This document shows positions 19,234 through 26,212 of a stretch of 35,663 nucleotides of DNA, in pieces. Position numbers and translations under genes: made by a program. The DNA lies in the NCBI GenBank assembly GCA_947252975.1, contig CAMXWX010000007.1:1-35663 (forward strand). Direction: 5' to 3'. The stretch's first letter is position 1. Every line of letters begins with the position of its first letter. The notes beneath the pieces were generated by a model. The model was not told the origin of the DNA. It was given only the letters and a program-made list of their open reading frames with translations, and made no database searches. This DNA is from an uncultured Gardnerella sp. (GTDB lineage Bacteria > Actinomycetota > Actinomycetes > Actinomycetales > Bifidobacteriaceae).

Positions 19234-19476
19234 CTATTGAGCATCATTTAATGGAACATTAATAGACTGTCCGATTACCAAATCTTCAGAAGAAAGATGA
19301 TTTAAAGCCATTAAACGCTCTACATTATCTGATATATCACCGTTTTTAGGAGTAATAGTAGCAGCATAATTCCATAACGTATCTCCAGGACGAACTGTAT
19401 ATGTAACAACTCTTTCAGGTATCGCAGAAACAGCAGTCTTTGGCATAAACAATGTACAGAATGTTATTGCTGTCAT
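19234..19476 (-). CDS. LysM-domain part of a split ChiZ/DivS-like protein
   Basis: This 80-aa frame begins with a hydrophobic segment (ITFCTLFMPKTAVSA), then a LysM peptidoglycan-binding domain at about 25-75 (TYTVRPGDTLWNYAATI...LMALNHL...LVIGQSINVPL). The ATG at 19474-19476 overlaps the TGA of the upstream frame (TGATG). Adding one T to the TTTT run at 19479-19482 would fuse the two frames into one protein of about 124 aa. That protein would have a basic cytoplasmic N-terminus, one membrane segment and an external LysM domain. This is the architecture and gene position of M. tuberculosis ChiZ (Rv2719c) and is comparable to Corynebacterium DivS, SOS-induced suppressors of cell division. Either the gene carries a frameshift, or the LysM part is made by coupled reinitiation, with its hydrophobic start acting as an export signal. 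Confidence 0.75.
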   Translation of the reverse strand: MTAITFCTLFMPKTAVSAIPERVVTYTVRPGDTLWNYAATITPKNGDISDNVERLMALNHLSSEDLVIGQSINVPLNDAQ

Positions 19477-19610
19477 CAAAATACAGCTACACGAAAAACT
19501 CTAGTTTTGCGCGCATGCTTATTAGAAACGCAGCGTTTACGAATCAAATAAGTATTTTCTTGTATACCTACTCTAGCTTCCCTGCCACTTCTAATTAATG
19601 ATGTACTCAT
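19476..19610 (-). CDS. N-terminal part of the split LysM gene (Arg/Lys-rich)
   Basis: 44 codons from an ATG at 19610 with a good ribosome-binding site (AAGGAGAAAGGA upstream), ending in TGA at 19478-19476. The peptide is strongly basic (RSGREARVG, LIRKR, KHARKTRVFRVAV) and ends exactly where a membrane segment should begin. On its own it has no recognisable domain. As the cytoplasmic head of the downstream LysM protein it makes sense, because VFRVAVF continues smoothly into the next frame's LMTAITFCTLFM once one T is added. Upstream lie the LexA-box-like sites shared with lexA. Confidence 0.65.
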   Translation of the reverse strand: MSTSLIRSGREARVGIQENTYLIRKRCVSNKHARKTRVFRVAVF

Positions 19611-19637
19611 AACTATCCTTTCTCCTTCCTTAATCGA

Positions 19638-19653
19638 CTGAACATTTGTTCTA
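19638..19653. promoter_or_regulatory. LexA box-like palindrome 1 (LysM side)
   Basis: CTGAACATTTGTTCTA contains the perfect inner palindrome GAAC-N4-GTTC of the actinobacterial/Bacillus SOS box (CGAAC-N4-GTTCG), with outer positions unmatched. It lies about 30 bases upstream of the N-terminal frame of the LysM gene, a suitable operator position. Confidence 0.7.
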
Positions 19654-19669
19654 TCGAACAGGTGTATTA
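19654..19669. promoter_or_regulatory. LexA box-like site 2 (one good half)
   Basis: TCGAAC-AGGT-GTATTA has a perfect left half-site and a degenerate right half, immediately adjoining box 1. It could be a low-affinity site that binds LexA cooperatively. Confidence 0.4.
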
Positions 19670-19673
19670 ATAA

Positions 19674-19689
19674 TGACACATTTGTTCGA
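19674..19689. promoter_or_regulatory. LexA box-like site 3 (one good half)
   Basis: TGACAC-ATTT-GTTCGA has a perfect right half and a poor left half. It lies midway between the divergent LysM and lexA genes. Confidence 0.4.
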
Positions 19690-19705
19690 TAGTTGCAACG
19701 GCGTG

Positions 19706-19721
19706 TCGAACAGATGTTTGA
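19706..19721. promoter_or_regulatory. lexA: LexA box 4, operator of lexA
   Basis: TCGAAC-AGAT-GTTTGA matches the SOS palindrome TCGAAC-N4-GTTCGA at 11 of 12 positions. It overlaps the -35 hexamer of the predicted lexA promoter, so LexA bound here would block RNA polymerase: classical autoregulation. Confidence 0.8.
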
Positions 19722-19746
19722 TTTTTCTAAGAAAGTGCGTTAAAAT
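19718..19746 (+). promoter_or_regulatory. lexA: lexA promoter
   Basis: TTGATT (19718-19723) and TAAAAT (19741-19746) are spaced by exactly 17 bases, a good sigma-70 type promoter. It sits about 20 bases upstream of the lexA start codon, with AAAGGAG in between. The -35 overlaps the best LexA box. Confidence 0.7.
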
Positions 19747-19767
19747 AGTAAAAGCGAAAGGAGCACC

Positions 19768-20502
19768 ATGAATAACGATGGCACAAATAATGATAACAAC
19801 GGCATTAATGCTAGCGATATTAACGCAATGTCACTTACTGACCGCCAACGCAATATTATCAATGCCATCCAAAACAATATAAAAATTCATGGATTCCCTC
19901 CTTCTTTCCGCGAAATCGGAGAAGCAGTTGGACTTAGAAGCCCATCTTCTGTGAAACATCAATTGCGAACACTTGAAGATAAAGGGATTTTGCGAATTAA
20001 TGCAAATAAAGGTCGCGCTATTGAAATTCTTGATAATTCAATTGTTGAAAACAATTCAAATAACAAAATTAATAAAAATTCTTCAAGAGTTGCCAATATT
20101 AGCGCATACGAATCTGATTCTGTTATAAATTCTAGAGATGTTCCTCTAGTGGGAAGAATCGCAGCAGGAGCTCCAATAACAGCAGAACAGCATATTGAAG
20201 ATGTAATGCGATTGCCAGAACGTCTTACAGGTACAGGAAATCTTTTTATGCTTGAAGTACACGGCGATTCGATGATTGACGCCGCTATTTGCGATGGCGA
20301 TTATGTAGTAGTTAGAGAGCAGCATGAGGCTGTAAATGGAGACATTGTTGCAGCACTGCTAGATAACGAAGCAACTGTTAAAACTTTCAGAAATGACCAT
20401 GGTCACGTATGGCTTATTCCACATAATCCGGCGTACTCTCCTATTGACGGATCACACGCAACTATTATGGGAAAAGTTGTTACAGTATTGCGAAAAATCT
20501 AA
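19768..20502 (+). CDS. lexA: SOS repressor LexA
   Basis: Repressor of DNA-damage genes that cleaves itself when activated by RecA filaments. It is 244 aa. A polar N-terminal extension of about 20 residues precedes the winged-helix DNA-binding domain (IHGFPPSFREIGEAVGLRSPSSVKHQL). An Asn/Ser-rich linker follows, then the S24 peptidase domain. The cleavage bond is Ala133-Gly134 in RIAAGAP, the nucleophile is Ser168 in GDSMIDA, and the general base is Lys205 in TVKTF. All catalytic parts are intact. The ATG has AAAGGAG 5 bases upstream. It is divergent from the LysM/nrdR pair with a shared set of LexA boxes. Confidence 0.97.
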   Translation: MNNDGTNNDNNGINASDINAMSLTDRQRNIINAIQNNIKIHGFPPSFREIGEAVGLRSPSSVKHQLRTLEDKGILRINANKGRAIEILDNSIVENNSNNKINKNSSRVANISAYESDSVINSRDVPLVGRIAAGAPITAEQHIEDVMRLPERLTGTGNLFMLEVHGDSMIDAAICDGDYVVVREQHEAVNGDIVAALLDNEATVKTFRNDHGHVWLIPHNPAYSPIDGSHATIMGKVVTVLRKI

Positions 20503-20558
20503 CAAATATAACTACTGAACAAACAATAGAATTTAACACAATAAGTTGTAAGTTGTCA

Positions 20559-20575
20559 TTAGCTCATAGAGCTAA
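20559..20575 (+). other. Small hairpin downstream of lexA
   Basis: TTAGCTC-ATA-GAGCTAA forms a 7-bp stem with a 3-base loop about 57 bases past the lexA stop. No T-tract follows, so a terminator call is not secure. Confidence 0.3.
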
Positions 20576-20612
20576 AGCAGCAGAGAACATAAATTGCAAA
20601 CCATAAAAAACA

Positions 20613-20680
20613 AGTTATAAAATGCAAAACGCAAAACTTGAAACTTAAAACCCTAAAACTTAAAACCCAAACCCTAAAAA
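20613..20680. repeat. Degenerate A-rich repeat tract (AAACTTAAAACCC / CCCTAAA units)
   Basis: Between the convergent lexA and greA genes, short units recur: CAAAACG, AAACTTAAAACCCTAAAACTT, AAAACCCAAACCCTAAA. At least two near-copies of AACTTAAAACCC and two of CCCTAAA are visible. It is purine-rich on the plus strand and non-coding. It abuts the greA terminator, whose T-tract (minus strand) is its last A-run. Confidence 0.55.
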
Positions 20681-20721
20681 AATCTCCCCACCTATTCACA
20701 AACGAACTAGGTGGGGAGATT
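20675..20721 (-). terminator. Rho-independent terminator of greA
   Basis: A perfect 14-bp stem (AATCTCCCCACCTA, 20681-20694 with 20708-20721) with a 13-base loop is followed on the minus strand by a run of seven or more T. It begins 10 bases after the greA stop codon. Confidence 0.93.
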
Positions 20722-20730
20722 AATACTTAC

Positions 20731-21210
20731 TTACGCAAGTGGATGTGAATCCTTAATTGTCACTGAAATTTCACGTCCATTTGGAGCCGCATAGCTAACA
20801 GTATCACCAGTATGAGCACCCATAATAGCCGCTCCAATTGGAGATTCCGGGCTAATAACGTCATAATCTGTAGCTACAGCAATATCGCGAGAACCAAGAA
20901 CATAAGTCATTTCTCGACCTGCTAGCTCAAGAGTAACCAAAGAACCATTGCCAACAGTGCCATCCTTCGGAGCTTCAAGAATCTTCGCATTACGAAGCTT
21001 CACAATAAGCTCATTAATGCGACCTTCATTCTTTCCTTGCTCCTCGCGAGCAGCCTGATAACCACCATTTTCAGACAAATCACCTTCAGCACGAGCTGCA
21101 GCAATACGCTCAGTGATTTCTTCTCGATACTCACCTTCACGATGCGCTAACTCTTCTTTTAGTTTGTCATACGCTTCCTGCGTAAGTAAAATAGTTTTTT
21201 CTTCAGCCAT
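20731..21210 (-). CDS. greA: Transcription elongation factor GreA
   Basis: Stimulates cleavage of backtracked transcripts by RNA polymerase. It is 159 aa, the family's usual length. The N-terminal coiled coil (LTQEAYDKLKEELAHREGEYREEITERIAAARAEGDLSENGGYQAAREEQ) carries the acidic tip DLSEN with the catalytic Asp/Glu pair. The C-terminal FKBP-like domain includes SPIGAAIMG and GREISVTI. The ATG at 21210 has a near-perfect ribosome-binding site (AAGGAGG); the frame is open seven codons further upstream, but without a better signal. It lies 71 bases downstream of the FKBP gene on the same strand, so the two could be co-transcribed, and it ends at a strong terminator. Confidence 0.96.
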   Translation of the reverse strand: MAEEKTILLTQEAYDKLKEELAHREGEYREEITERIAAARAEGDLSENGGYQAAREEQGKNEGRINELIVKLRNAKILEAPKDGTVGNGSLVTLELAGREMTYVLGSRDIAVATDYDVISPESPIGAAIMGAHTGDTVSYAAPNGREISVTIKDSHPLA

Positions 21211-21281
21211 TGCTACCTCCTTATCCAACAATCTCTAAAAATAAAAACTATTCGCGCGAAAATAAAATTCACGCTCTTCTA

Positions 21282-21689
21282 TCAACGAGTTGAAATAATA
21301 TCAACAACAAATACCAAAGTGTCTCCGCCACCAATACCGGCTTGCGGTATGCCACGAGAGCCATAACCATACTCTGGAGGGATAGAAATCAACAAACGAG
21401 ATCCAACATTATGACCTGGAACAGTGCGATCCCAGCCCTGAATCACTTGACCGACACCAATACCGAAACTAGCTGGAGTATGACGAGCAAAGCTTGAATC
21501 AAATGGCTTTTCGCTACCCCAAACCACACCATGATAATTCACAGTTACAGTGTCACCGGCACGAACTACAGGACCATTACCTTCAACTAATTCAACAACT
21601 TTAAGACCTGCTGGCGGTTCAGATTCAGGGAACGTCACCGTTGGCGTAGTGCCAAATTCTGCAATCACTTCTGGCATATCTTGTGCCAT
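21282..21689 (-). CDS. FKBP-type peptidyl-prolyl cis-trans isomerase
   Basis: Single-domain, apparently cytoplasmic FKBP of 135 aa with no signal peptide. Family residues visible in order are GDTVTVNYHGVVW, FDSSFARHTPASFGIGVGQVIQGWD (active-site Phe, Val-Ile and Trp), GSRLLISIPPEYGYG and DTLVFVVDII. It probably acts as a folding catalyst. The ATG at 21689 has AAAGGAGG 5 bases upstream; a longer frame to 21761 is not needed. It sits just upstream of greA on the same strand. Confidence 0.94.
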   Translation of the reverse strand: MAQDMPEVIAEFGTTPTVTFPESEPPAGLKVVELVEGNGPVVRAGDTVTVNYHGVVWGSEKPFDSSFARHTPASFGIGVGQVIQGWDRTVPGHNVGSRLLISIPPEYGYGSRGIPQAGIGGGDTLVFVVDIISTR

Positions 21690-21969
21690 ATTTCCTCCTT
21701 TACAAACTCCAAACAGTATAATCTGAACAGTATAACATCTACACAGACAGCTTTTAACCATCCTGCATTACTAAAGCAGCGCATTTTAAATAGTACATTT
21801 AAGTAAATGCACATTCGAATAAATGCAGTTTAGACTAACACTTCCTAGATTAACCTGTCCTAGATTAGCACTGAAACGTTACGTATGTACATGAAATATA
21901 CGCATTGTGTATAACTTAGCAAAAATTAATCTCAAAACATTAGCGAATTAATGCAAAAATATTAGCAAA
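21690..21969. other. 280-base AT-rich intergenic region with short direct repeats
   Basis: The region between the sdaA stop and the FKBP start should hold the FKBP promoter and the sdaA terminator, but neither is clear. Short near-repeats occur: TAAATGCA-type units at about 21806-21832, CCTAGATTA(A/G)C twice near 21845-21870, and ATTAGC(A/G)AATTA near 21942-21976. A weak stem CATTA-N6-TAATG followed by TTTT on the minus strand near 21938-21953 could end sdaA. Confidence 0.4.
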
Positions 21970-23520
21970 TTAGCACTCAACAACGTTTACAGCTAGCCCA
22001 CCTTTTGAGGTTTCGCGATATTTAGACATCATGTCATGACCAGTTTCTTTCATAGTCTTAATCGCTTTGTCAAGGCTTACCATGTGCGAGCCATCTCCAA
22101 GCATTGCCATTCGAACGGCATTAATTGCAGTATTTGCAGCCATAGCATTGCGTTCAATACAAGGAATTTGTACCAAACCGCCTACAGGATCGCAAGTTAA
22201 TCCCAAATGGTGTTCTATACCGATTTCTGCAGCATTTTCAACCTGTTCCGGGGTTCCTCCCAACACTTCGCACAATCCTGCAGCAGCCATTGAACAGGCA
22301 GAACCAACCTCTCCTTGACAACCAACTTCAGCTCCAGAAATTGAAGCATTTCGCTTAAATAAGTAACCAACAGCACCTGCAGCAAGCAAGAATCGCACAA
22401 CTCCATCTTCATCAGCAGAATCAACAAATCGCCAATAATACTGCAATACTGCAGGAATAATTCCTGCAGAACCATTCGTTGGAGCAGTAACAATACGCCC
22501 ACCACCAGCATTCTCTTCACTAACAGCGAGCGCAAAAAGATTAACCCACGCAGAATCTGAACTTTCTAAAGCAGCATCCGAACGACGACGATTGTTGCGA
22601 AGCATGTCTGAATTTGCAGCTAAGCGCTCATACATGTGAGGAGCTCTACGAGGCACATCAAGACCCCCTGGCAAAATCGGTTGCTTTGAGTTGCATCCGT
22701 TTTCTACACATTTACTCATAACTTTCCAAACATGCAGCAAATAGTTGCGCACGTAGTCGGCATCACCTTCATGCAAAGCAAGCTCGTTTTGCCACACAAC
22801 ATCGCTTATTGACATATGCTTTTCTCGGCAAATATTTATAAGCTCGTCGCATGAAGTAAAAGGATAAGGTACAGTGGAATCTTTTGTTTGATTTGAGGAG
22901 TTTGCAGCATTATCGCTACTATTTCCGTTATTACTTTCGCTATTATTCTCGTTATTACTTTCGCTATTACTTTCGCTTACACCATTCTTATTGGCATTAT
23001 TTTCATCCTGCTCAGTAACACGCTCATGCAAGCCAACCATTGCATCATCTGCACACCCTTGACGAATAAATCCGCCGCCAATTGAATACCAAACTTGCTC
23101 ATCGATTTTATTTCCGTCAGAATCAGTTGCAACAAAACGCATTCCATTAGGATGAACAACCATTCGCATCCATTTTTCAAAAATTACGTCCTTATCGTAA
23201 TCAAAAGCAATAGTATGTTCACCTGCGAGCGTTAAAGTGCCAGTTTTTTTGCATTCCTGACGAATAGTAAGCATATGATCAGTGTCTACATTATCTGGAA
23301 GATTTCCTTCAAGACCTGCAACGCAAGCACGATCAGTACCATGACCAAGACCTGTCAAAGACAACGATCCGTAAAGAGTCACACTTACATGTGCAACGTT
23401 TGCAAGACTACCACTTTTTTTAAGCGATGAAACAAACGAGCATGCAGCTCGCATAGGACCTACTGTATGTGAAGAACTAGGACCAACTCCAACTGAAAAC
23501 ATCTCTAAAATACTAAACAC
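21970..23520 (-). CDS. sdaA: L-serine dehydratase, iron-sulfur dependent, single chain
   Basis: Deaminates L-serine to pyruvate and ammonia using a [4Fe-4S] cluster. The N-terminal beta domain opens with [24 protein letters not shown]. The C-terminal alpha domain carries [18 protein letters not shown] and the cluster cysteines in [18 protein letters not shown] and [11 protein letters not shown]. The two domains are joined by an unusual Asn/Ser/Glu-rich insert encoded by a 24-base tandem repeat. GTG 23520 (about 516 aa) is chosen because family members begin at this point; an in-frame GTG at 23559 adds 13 residues with no ribosome-binding site. It lies 67 bases (28 if the longer start is used) downstream of the P-type ATPase on the same strand, so it is probably co-transcribed. 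Confidence 0.92.
   Translation of the reverse strand: MFSILEMFSVGVGPSSSHTVGPMRAACSFVSSLKKSGSLANVAHVSVTLYGSLSLTGLGHGTDRACVAGLEGNLPDNVDTDHMLTIRQECKKTGTLTLAGEHTIAFDYDKDVIFEKWMRMVVHPNGMRFVATDSDGNKIDEQVWYSIGGGFIRQGCADDAMVGLHERVTEQDENNANKNGVSESNSESNNENNSESNNGNSSDNAANSSNQTKDSTVPYPFTSCDELINICREKHMSISDVVWQNELALHEGDADYVRNYLLHVWKVMSKCVENGCNSKQPILPGGLDVPRRAPHMYERLAANSDMLRNNRRRSDAALESSDSAWVNLFALAVSEENAGGGRIVTAPTNGSAGIIPAVLQYYWRFVDSADEDGVVRFLLAAGAVGYLFKRNASISGAEVGCQGEVGSACSMAAAGLCEVLGGTPEQVENAAEIGIEHHLGLTCDPVGGLVQIPCIERNAMAANTAINAVRMAMLGDGSHMVSLDKAIKTMKETGHDMMSKYRETSKGGLAVNVVEC
22903..22978. repeat. In-frame tandem repeat within sdaA (24-base period)
   Basis: GTTATTACTTTCGCTATTA occurs exactly at 22927-22945 and again at 22951-22969, a 24-base period, with partial copies on both sides. 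It encodes a Ser/Asn/Glu repeat of 8 residues (about SESNNENN) in the loop between the two domains of serine dehydratase. The period is a multiple of three, so copy-number changes preserve the frame. Confidence 0.8.
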
Positions 23521-23587
23521 GTATCTATTGTAAGCATTATTAAGCTCACGTCGACACACTAATTACATGAGAAATATGTTAGATTGT

Positions 23588-26212
23588 TCACTTCTTACTT
23601 TGTTTAGATAACAAGTTTGCTAAACTCACACACGCAAACCATAAGATTACAGCTAACACAACAGCTATAAGCATTACCGTAAACGCACTTCCTGCAGTCG
23701 GCACGTGAATTTCGAAGAATTTCGCAGTAAACGGTATAAAAGCTCCAGCAACTCCAGCTGCAGCAAATAACGCAACCATAATTCCTCTCCACGAGCACAA
23801 AGGCTTGGCGACGCTTGCAAGCACGAGTATGCCAAGAACAAATACGATTACGGAACAAATACTGCGAGTGGTTGCCAAAGCTTGCACGTTCGAAACAATA
23901 AAACGAGATGCTATCAAATTATTTGCAACAACATCGTCAAGATTTAATCCCAAAACTCGTGGAGCTATAACAGCAGTAGCGAGCACAGAAGCAGCTATAG
24001 CAAATCCGCTAGGAACAGCAAAACGAACAACTCGCTTCAAGAATCCTGGAATATATCGACGAGTATTAGGCGCCAGAGCGAGCAAAAATGCTGGAATACC
24101 AATAGTTAAAGAACCAATATAAGTAATGTGACGAGGCAAATACGGGAAGTGTAACGCTAGAAGCACAACTCCTGCAGAAATAAGCGCAGAATAAACAGTT
24201 TTTACAAGGAACAAGCCAGCCACACGTTCCATATTTGCCATCACTTGCCTACCGCGAGCAACAACATCAGGCAAATGCGAGAATCGTGAATCGACAAGAA
24301 CCACTTGGGCTACAGCTTTTGCAGCAGGAGCAGCATTGCCCATAGCAACGCCCAAATCAGCTTCTTTAAGAGCCAAAGTATCGTTCACGCCGTCACCAGT
24401 CATAGCGACCACATGACCTTGAGTGTGAAGCGCCTGAACAATCGCTTTCTTTTGATGAGGAAGCACACGTCCAAGCACATCCACATTTTCAAGCACTTTA
24501 GCCAATTCGTTAATATCTTCTGGCAGTTTTCTAGCGTCCATTGCAACAGGCTTGCGATCTCCTGTTAAGCCAACTTTTGCAGCAACAGCCGCAACAGTTC
24601 TAGGATTATCTCCTGAAATTACTCGGCAGCGCACACCCTGCTCACGGAACCACGAAAGAGTTTTACGAGCGTCTTCACGAATACGCTCAGAGCAGCGAAC
24701 TAAAGCAACAGGCTGAGCATTTGCGCAAATAGTGGGAGAATCGCCAAAAGTTTTATCTGTTTCTGTTACGCTACTTAAGCTGCTACTATCGACGCTACTT
24801 ACAGTACTACTTTCGCTACTTACTTTTGCAAGAAGCAGCACGCGCTCGCCTTGCTCAGCATAAGAATTAACTTTCGCTAAAAGTTCATTAGAATTTGCAT
24901 AATTAATCGCGCTTAGCAACACTTCCGGAGCACCCATATACCAAGTTGCACGCTCTCCACTACTTTGTACATATTGCACAGCGCTCCATTTTCTAGCAGA
25001 CGAGAATGGAAGACGATTAGATACATGCGCGCTAGCTGCAACTCCTTGAGCATCAAGCCCTTGCATAATTGCAACGCCTGTTGCGTTAGGATTTTCTTCG
25101 TTTGATAAGTCAAATAAAGCTTGATTAGTTTGCAAGCTGGTCTGTAAAGATATTTCTACACTACTATTATCTAGATTTTCTACACCAACGAATGCAATAC
25201 CACCGTCGGTTATAGTGCCAGTTTTGTCTAGGTTCAAGCAGTCTACGCGCGCTAAAGTTTCTACAGATTCCAACTCCTGAACTAACGTTTGCTTACGCGC
25301 AAGTCGCATAGCAGCCACCGCAAAATTAAGCGAAGTAAGAAGAACCAATCCTTCTGGAATCATGCCAACAACGCCTGCAACAGCAGAGACAACAGCTCCC
25401 CTCCAAGCACCAGTCTGCCAAGCTTCAACAAATCCGCCAACCTTGTGCATTTGCGACCACACAAGCAGCACACACAAAGGCACCACAACCATCGTCATAT
25501 ACTTCAAAATCGTATTAATTCCACGACTTAAGTCGGAAATTGTTTTGGTATAAACCTTCGCTTGCGCAGCCAATTTTGCAGCATAACTGTGCTCACCTAC
25601 GGCAGTAACACGCGTTAAAGCCATTCCAGAAACTGCAGTAGATCCGGAATAAACGTCGTCACCTTGGGCTTTTCGAACTGTAGCAGATTCGCCTGTGAGC
25701 ATGGACTCGTCCATTTCCAATCCCCACGATTCCAGCACTTCTACGTCTGCTGGAACCTGCTCGCCGGCTCTGAGCCACAAAACGTCCCCAAGCACAATAT
25801 CTTTGTGCGCAATCTCAATATTTTCTCCACCTCTACGCACCATTGCGCGAGCGGCAATCAATATAGAAAGCCTATCCAAAGTGCGCTTTGCTTTTAATTC
25901 AGTCACAATGCCAATTCCAGTGTTTACCAGAATTACTACACCAAAAACAGCATCCTTCCACGAACCAGTTGCAAGCACGACAACCATTGCTGTGAAAATA
26001 ATCGCGTTAAACAATGTAAACACGTTCGCGCGCACAATATCCATTAAAGAACGAGAAGTCTGCTTAGAAGTAATATTCACGTCTCCGCGAGAAACAGCCT
26101 CTGCAACCTCTTCGTCACTCAATCCATCAACTTCTACTTTAGGAAGCGCCGCAATAGCTTTATTATTAGCGTTTTCTGTAGACGCTATTGCATTTTGTTT
26201 ATTACTTGTCAT
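23588..26212 (-). CDS. P-type cation ATPase, CtpE-like (probable Ca2+ transporter)
   Basis: Integral membrane ion pump of 874 aa. The actuator motif is LTGES, the phosphorylation site is Asp329 in DKTGT, and the hinge motif is TGDGVND; about eight to ten membrane segments are present. The transmembrane motif MIPEGLVLLTS, rather than CPC or SPC, excludes the heavy-metal P1B class. The overall pattern resembles mycobacterial CtpE, which is linked to calcium uptake. A Ser-rich insert (SSESSTVSSVDSSSLSSV) lies in the nucleotide-binding domain. The ATG overlaps the end of the upstream lipoprotein gene by 11 bases, with AGGGAAG inside that gene as ribosome-binding site, which implies translational coupling. 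sdaA follows closely downstream. Ion specificity is inference. Confidence 0.9.
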   Translation of the reverse strand: MTSNKQNAIASTENANNKAIAALPKVEVDGLSDEEVAEAVSRGDVNITSKQTSRSLMDIVRANVFTLFNAIIFTAMVVVLATGSWKDAVFGVVILVNTGIGIVTELKAKRTLDRLSILIAARAMVRRGGENIEIAHKDIVLGDVLWLRAGEQVPADVEVLESWGLEMDESMLTGESATVRKAQGDDVYSGSTAVSGMALTRVTAVGEHSYAAKLAAQAKVYTKTISDLSRGINTILKYMTMVVVPLCVLLVWSQMHKVGGFVEAWQTGAWRGAVVSAVAGVVGMIPEGLVLLTSLNFAVAAMRLARKQTLVQELESVETLARVDCLNLDKTGTITDGGIAFVGVENLDNSSVEISLQTSLQTNQALFDLSNEENPNATGVAIMQGLDAQGVAASAHVSNRLPFSSARKWSAVQYVQSSGERATWYMGAPEVLLSAINYANSNELLAKVNSYAEQGERVLLLAKVSSESSTVSSVDSSSLSSVTETDKTFGDSPTICANAQPVALVRCSERIREDARKTLSWFREQGVRCRVISGDNPRTVAAVAAKVGLTGDRKPVAMDARKLPEDINELAKVLENVDVLGRVLPHQKKAIVQALHTQGHVVAMTGDGVNDTLALKEADLGVAMGNAAPAAKAVAQVVLVDSRFSHLPDVVARGRQVMANMERVAGLFLVKTVYSALISAGVVLLALHFPYLPRHITYIGSLTIGIPAFLLALAPNTRRYIPGFLKRVVRFAVPSGFAIAASVLATAVIAPRVLGLNLDDVVANNLIASRFIVSNVQALATTRSICSVIVFVLGILVLASVAKPLCSWRGIMVALFAAAGVAGAFIPFTAKFFEIHVPTAGSAFTVMLIAVVLAVILWFACVSLANLLSKQSKK

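Noticed and set aside
19474..19490. Programmed -1 ribosomal frameshift in the LysM gene
   Set aside because: GTATTTTGA does not form an X XXY YYZ slippery heptamer and I see no obvious downstream pseudoknot. A simple one-base indel or TGATG-coupled reinitiation explains the data better.
20641..20680. CCCTAAA units as telomere-like sequence
   Set aside because: Only two or three imperfect copies in the middle of a bacterial chromosome segment; chance or slippage is sufficient.
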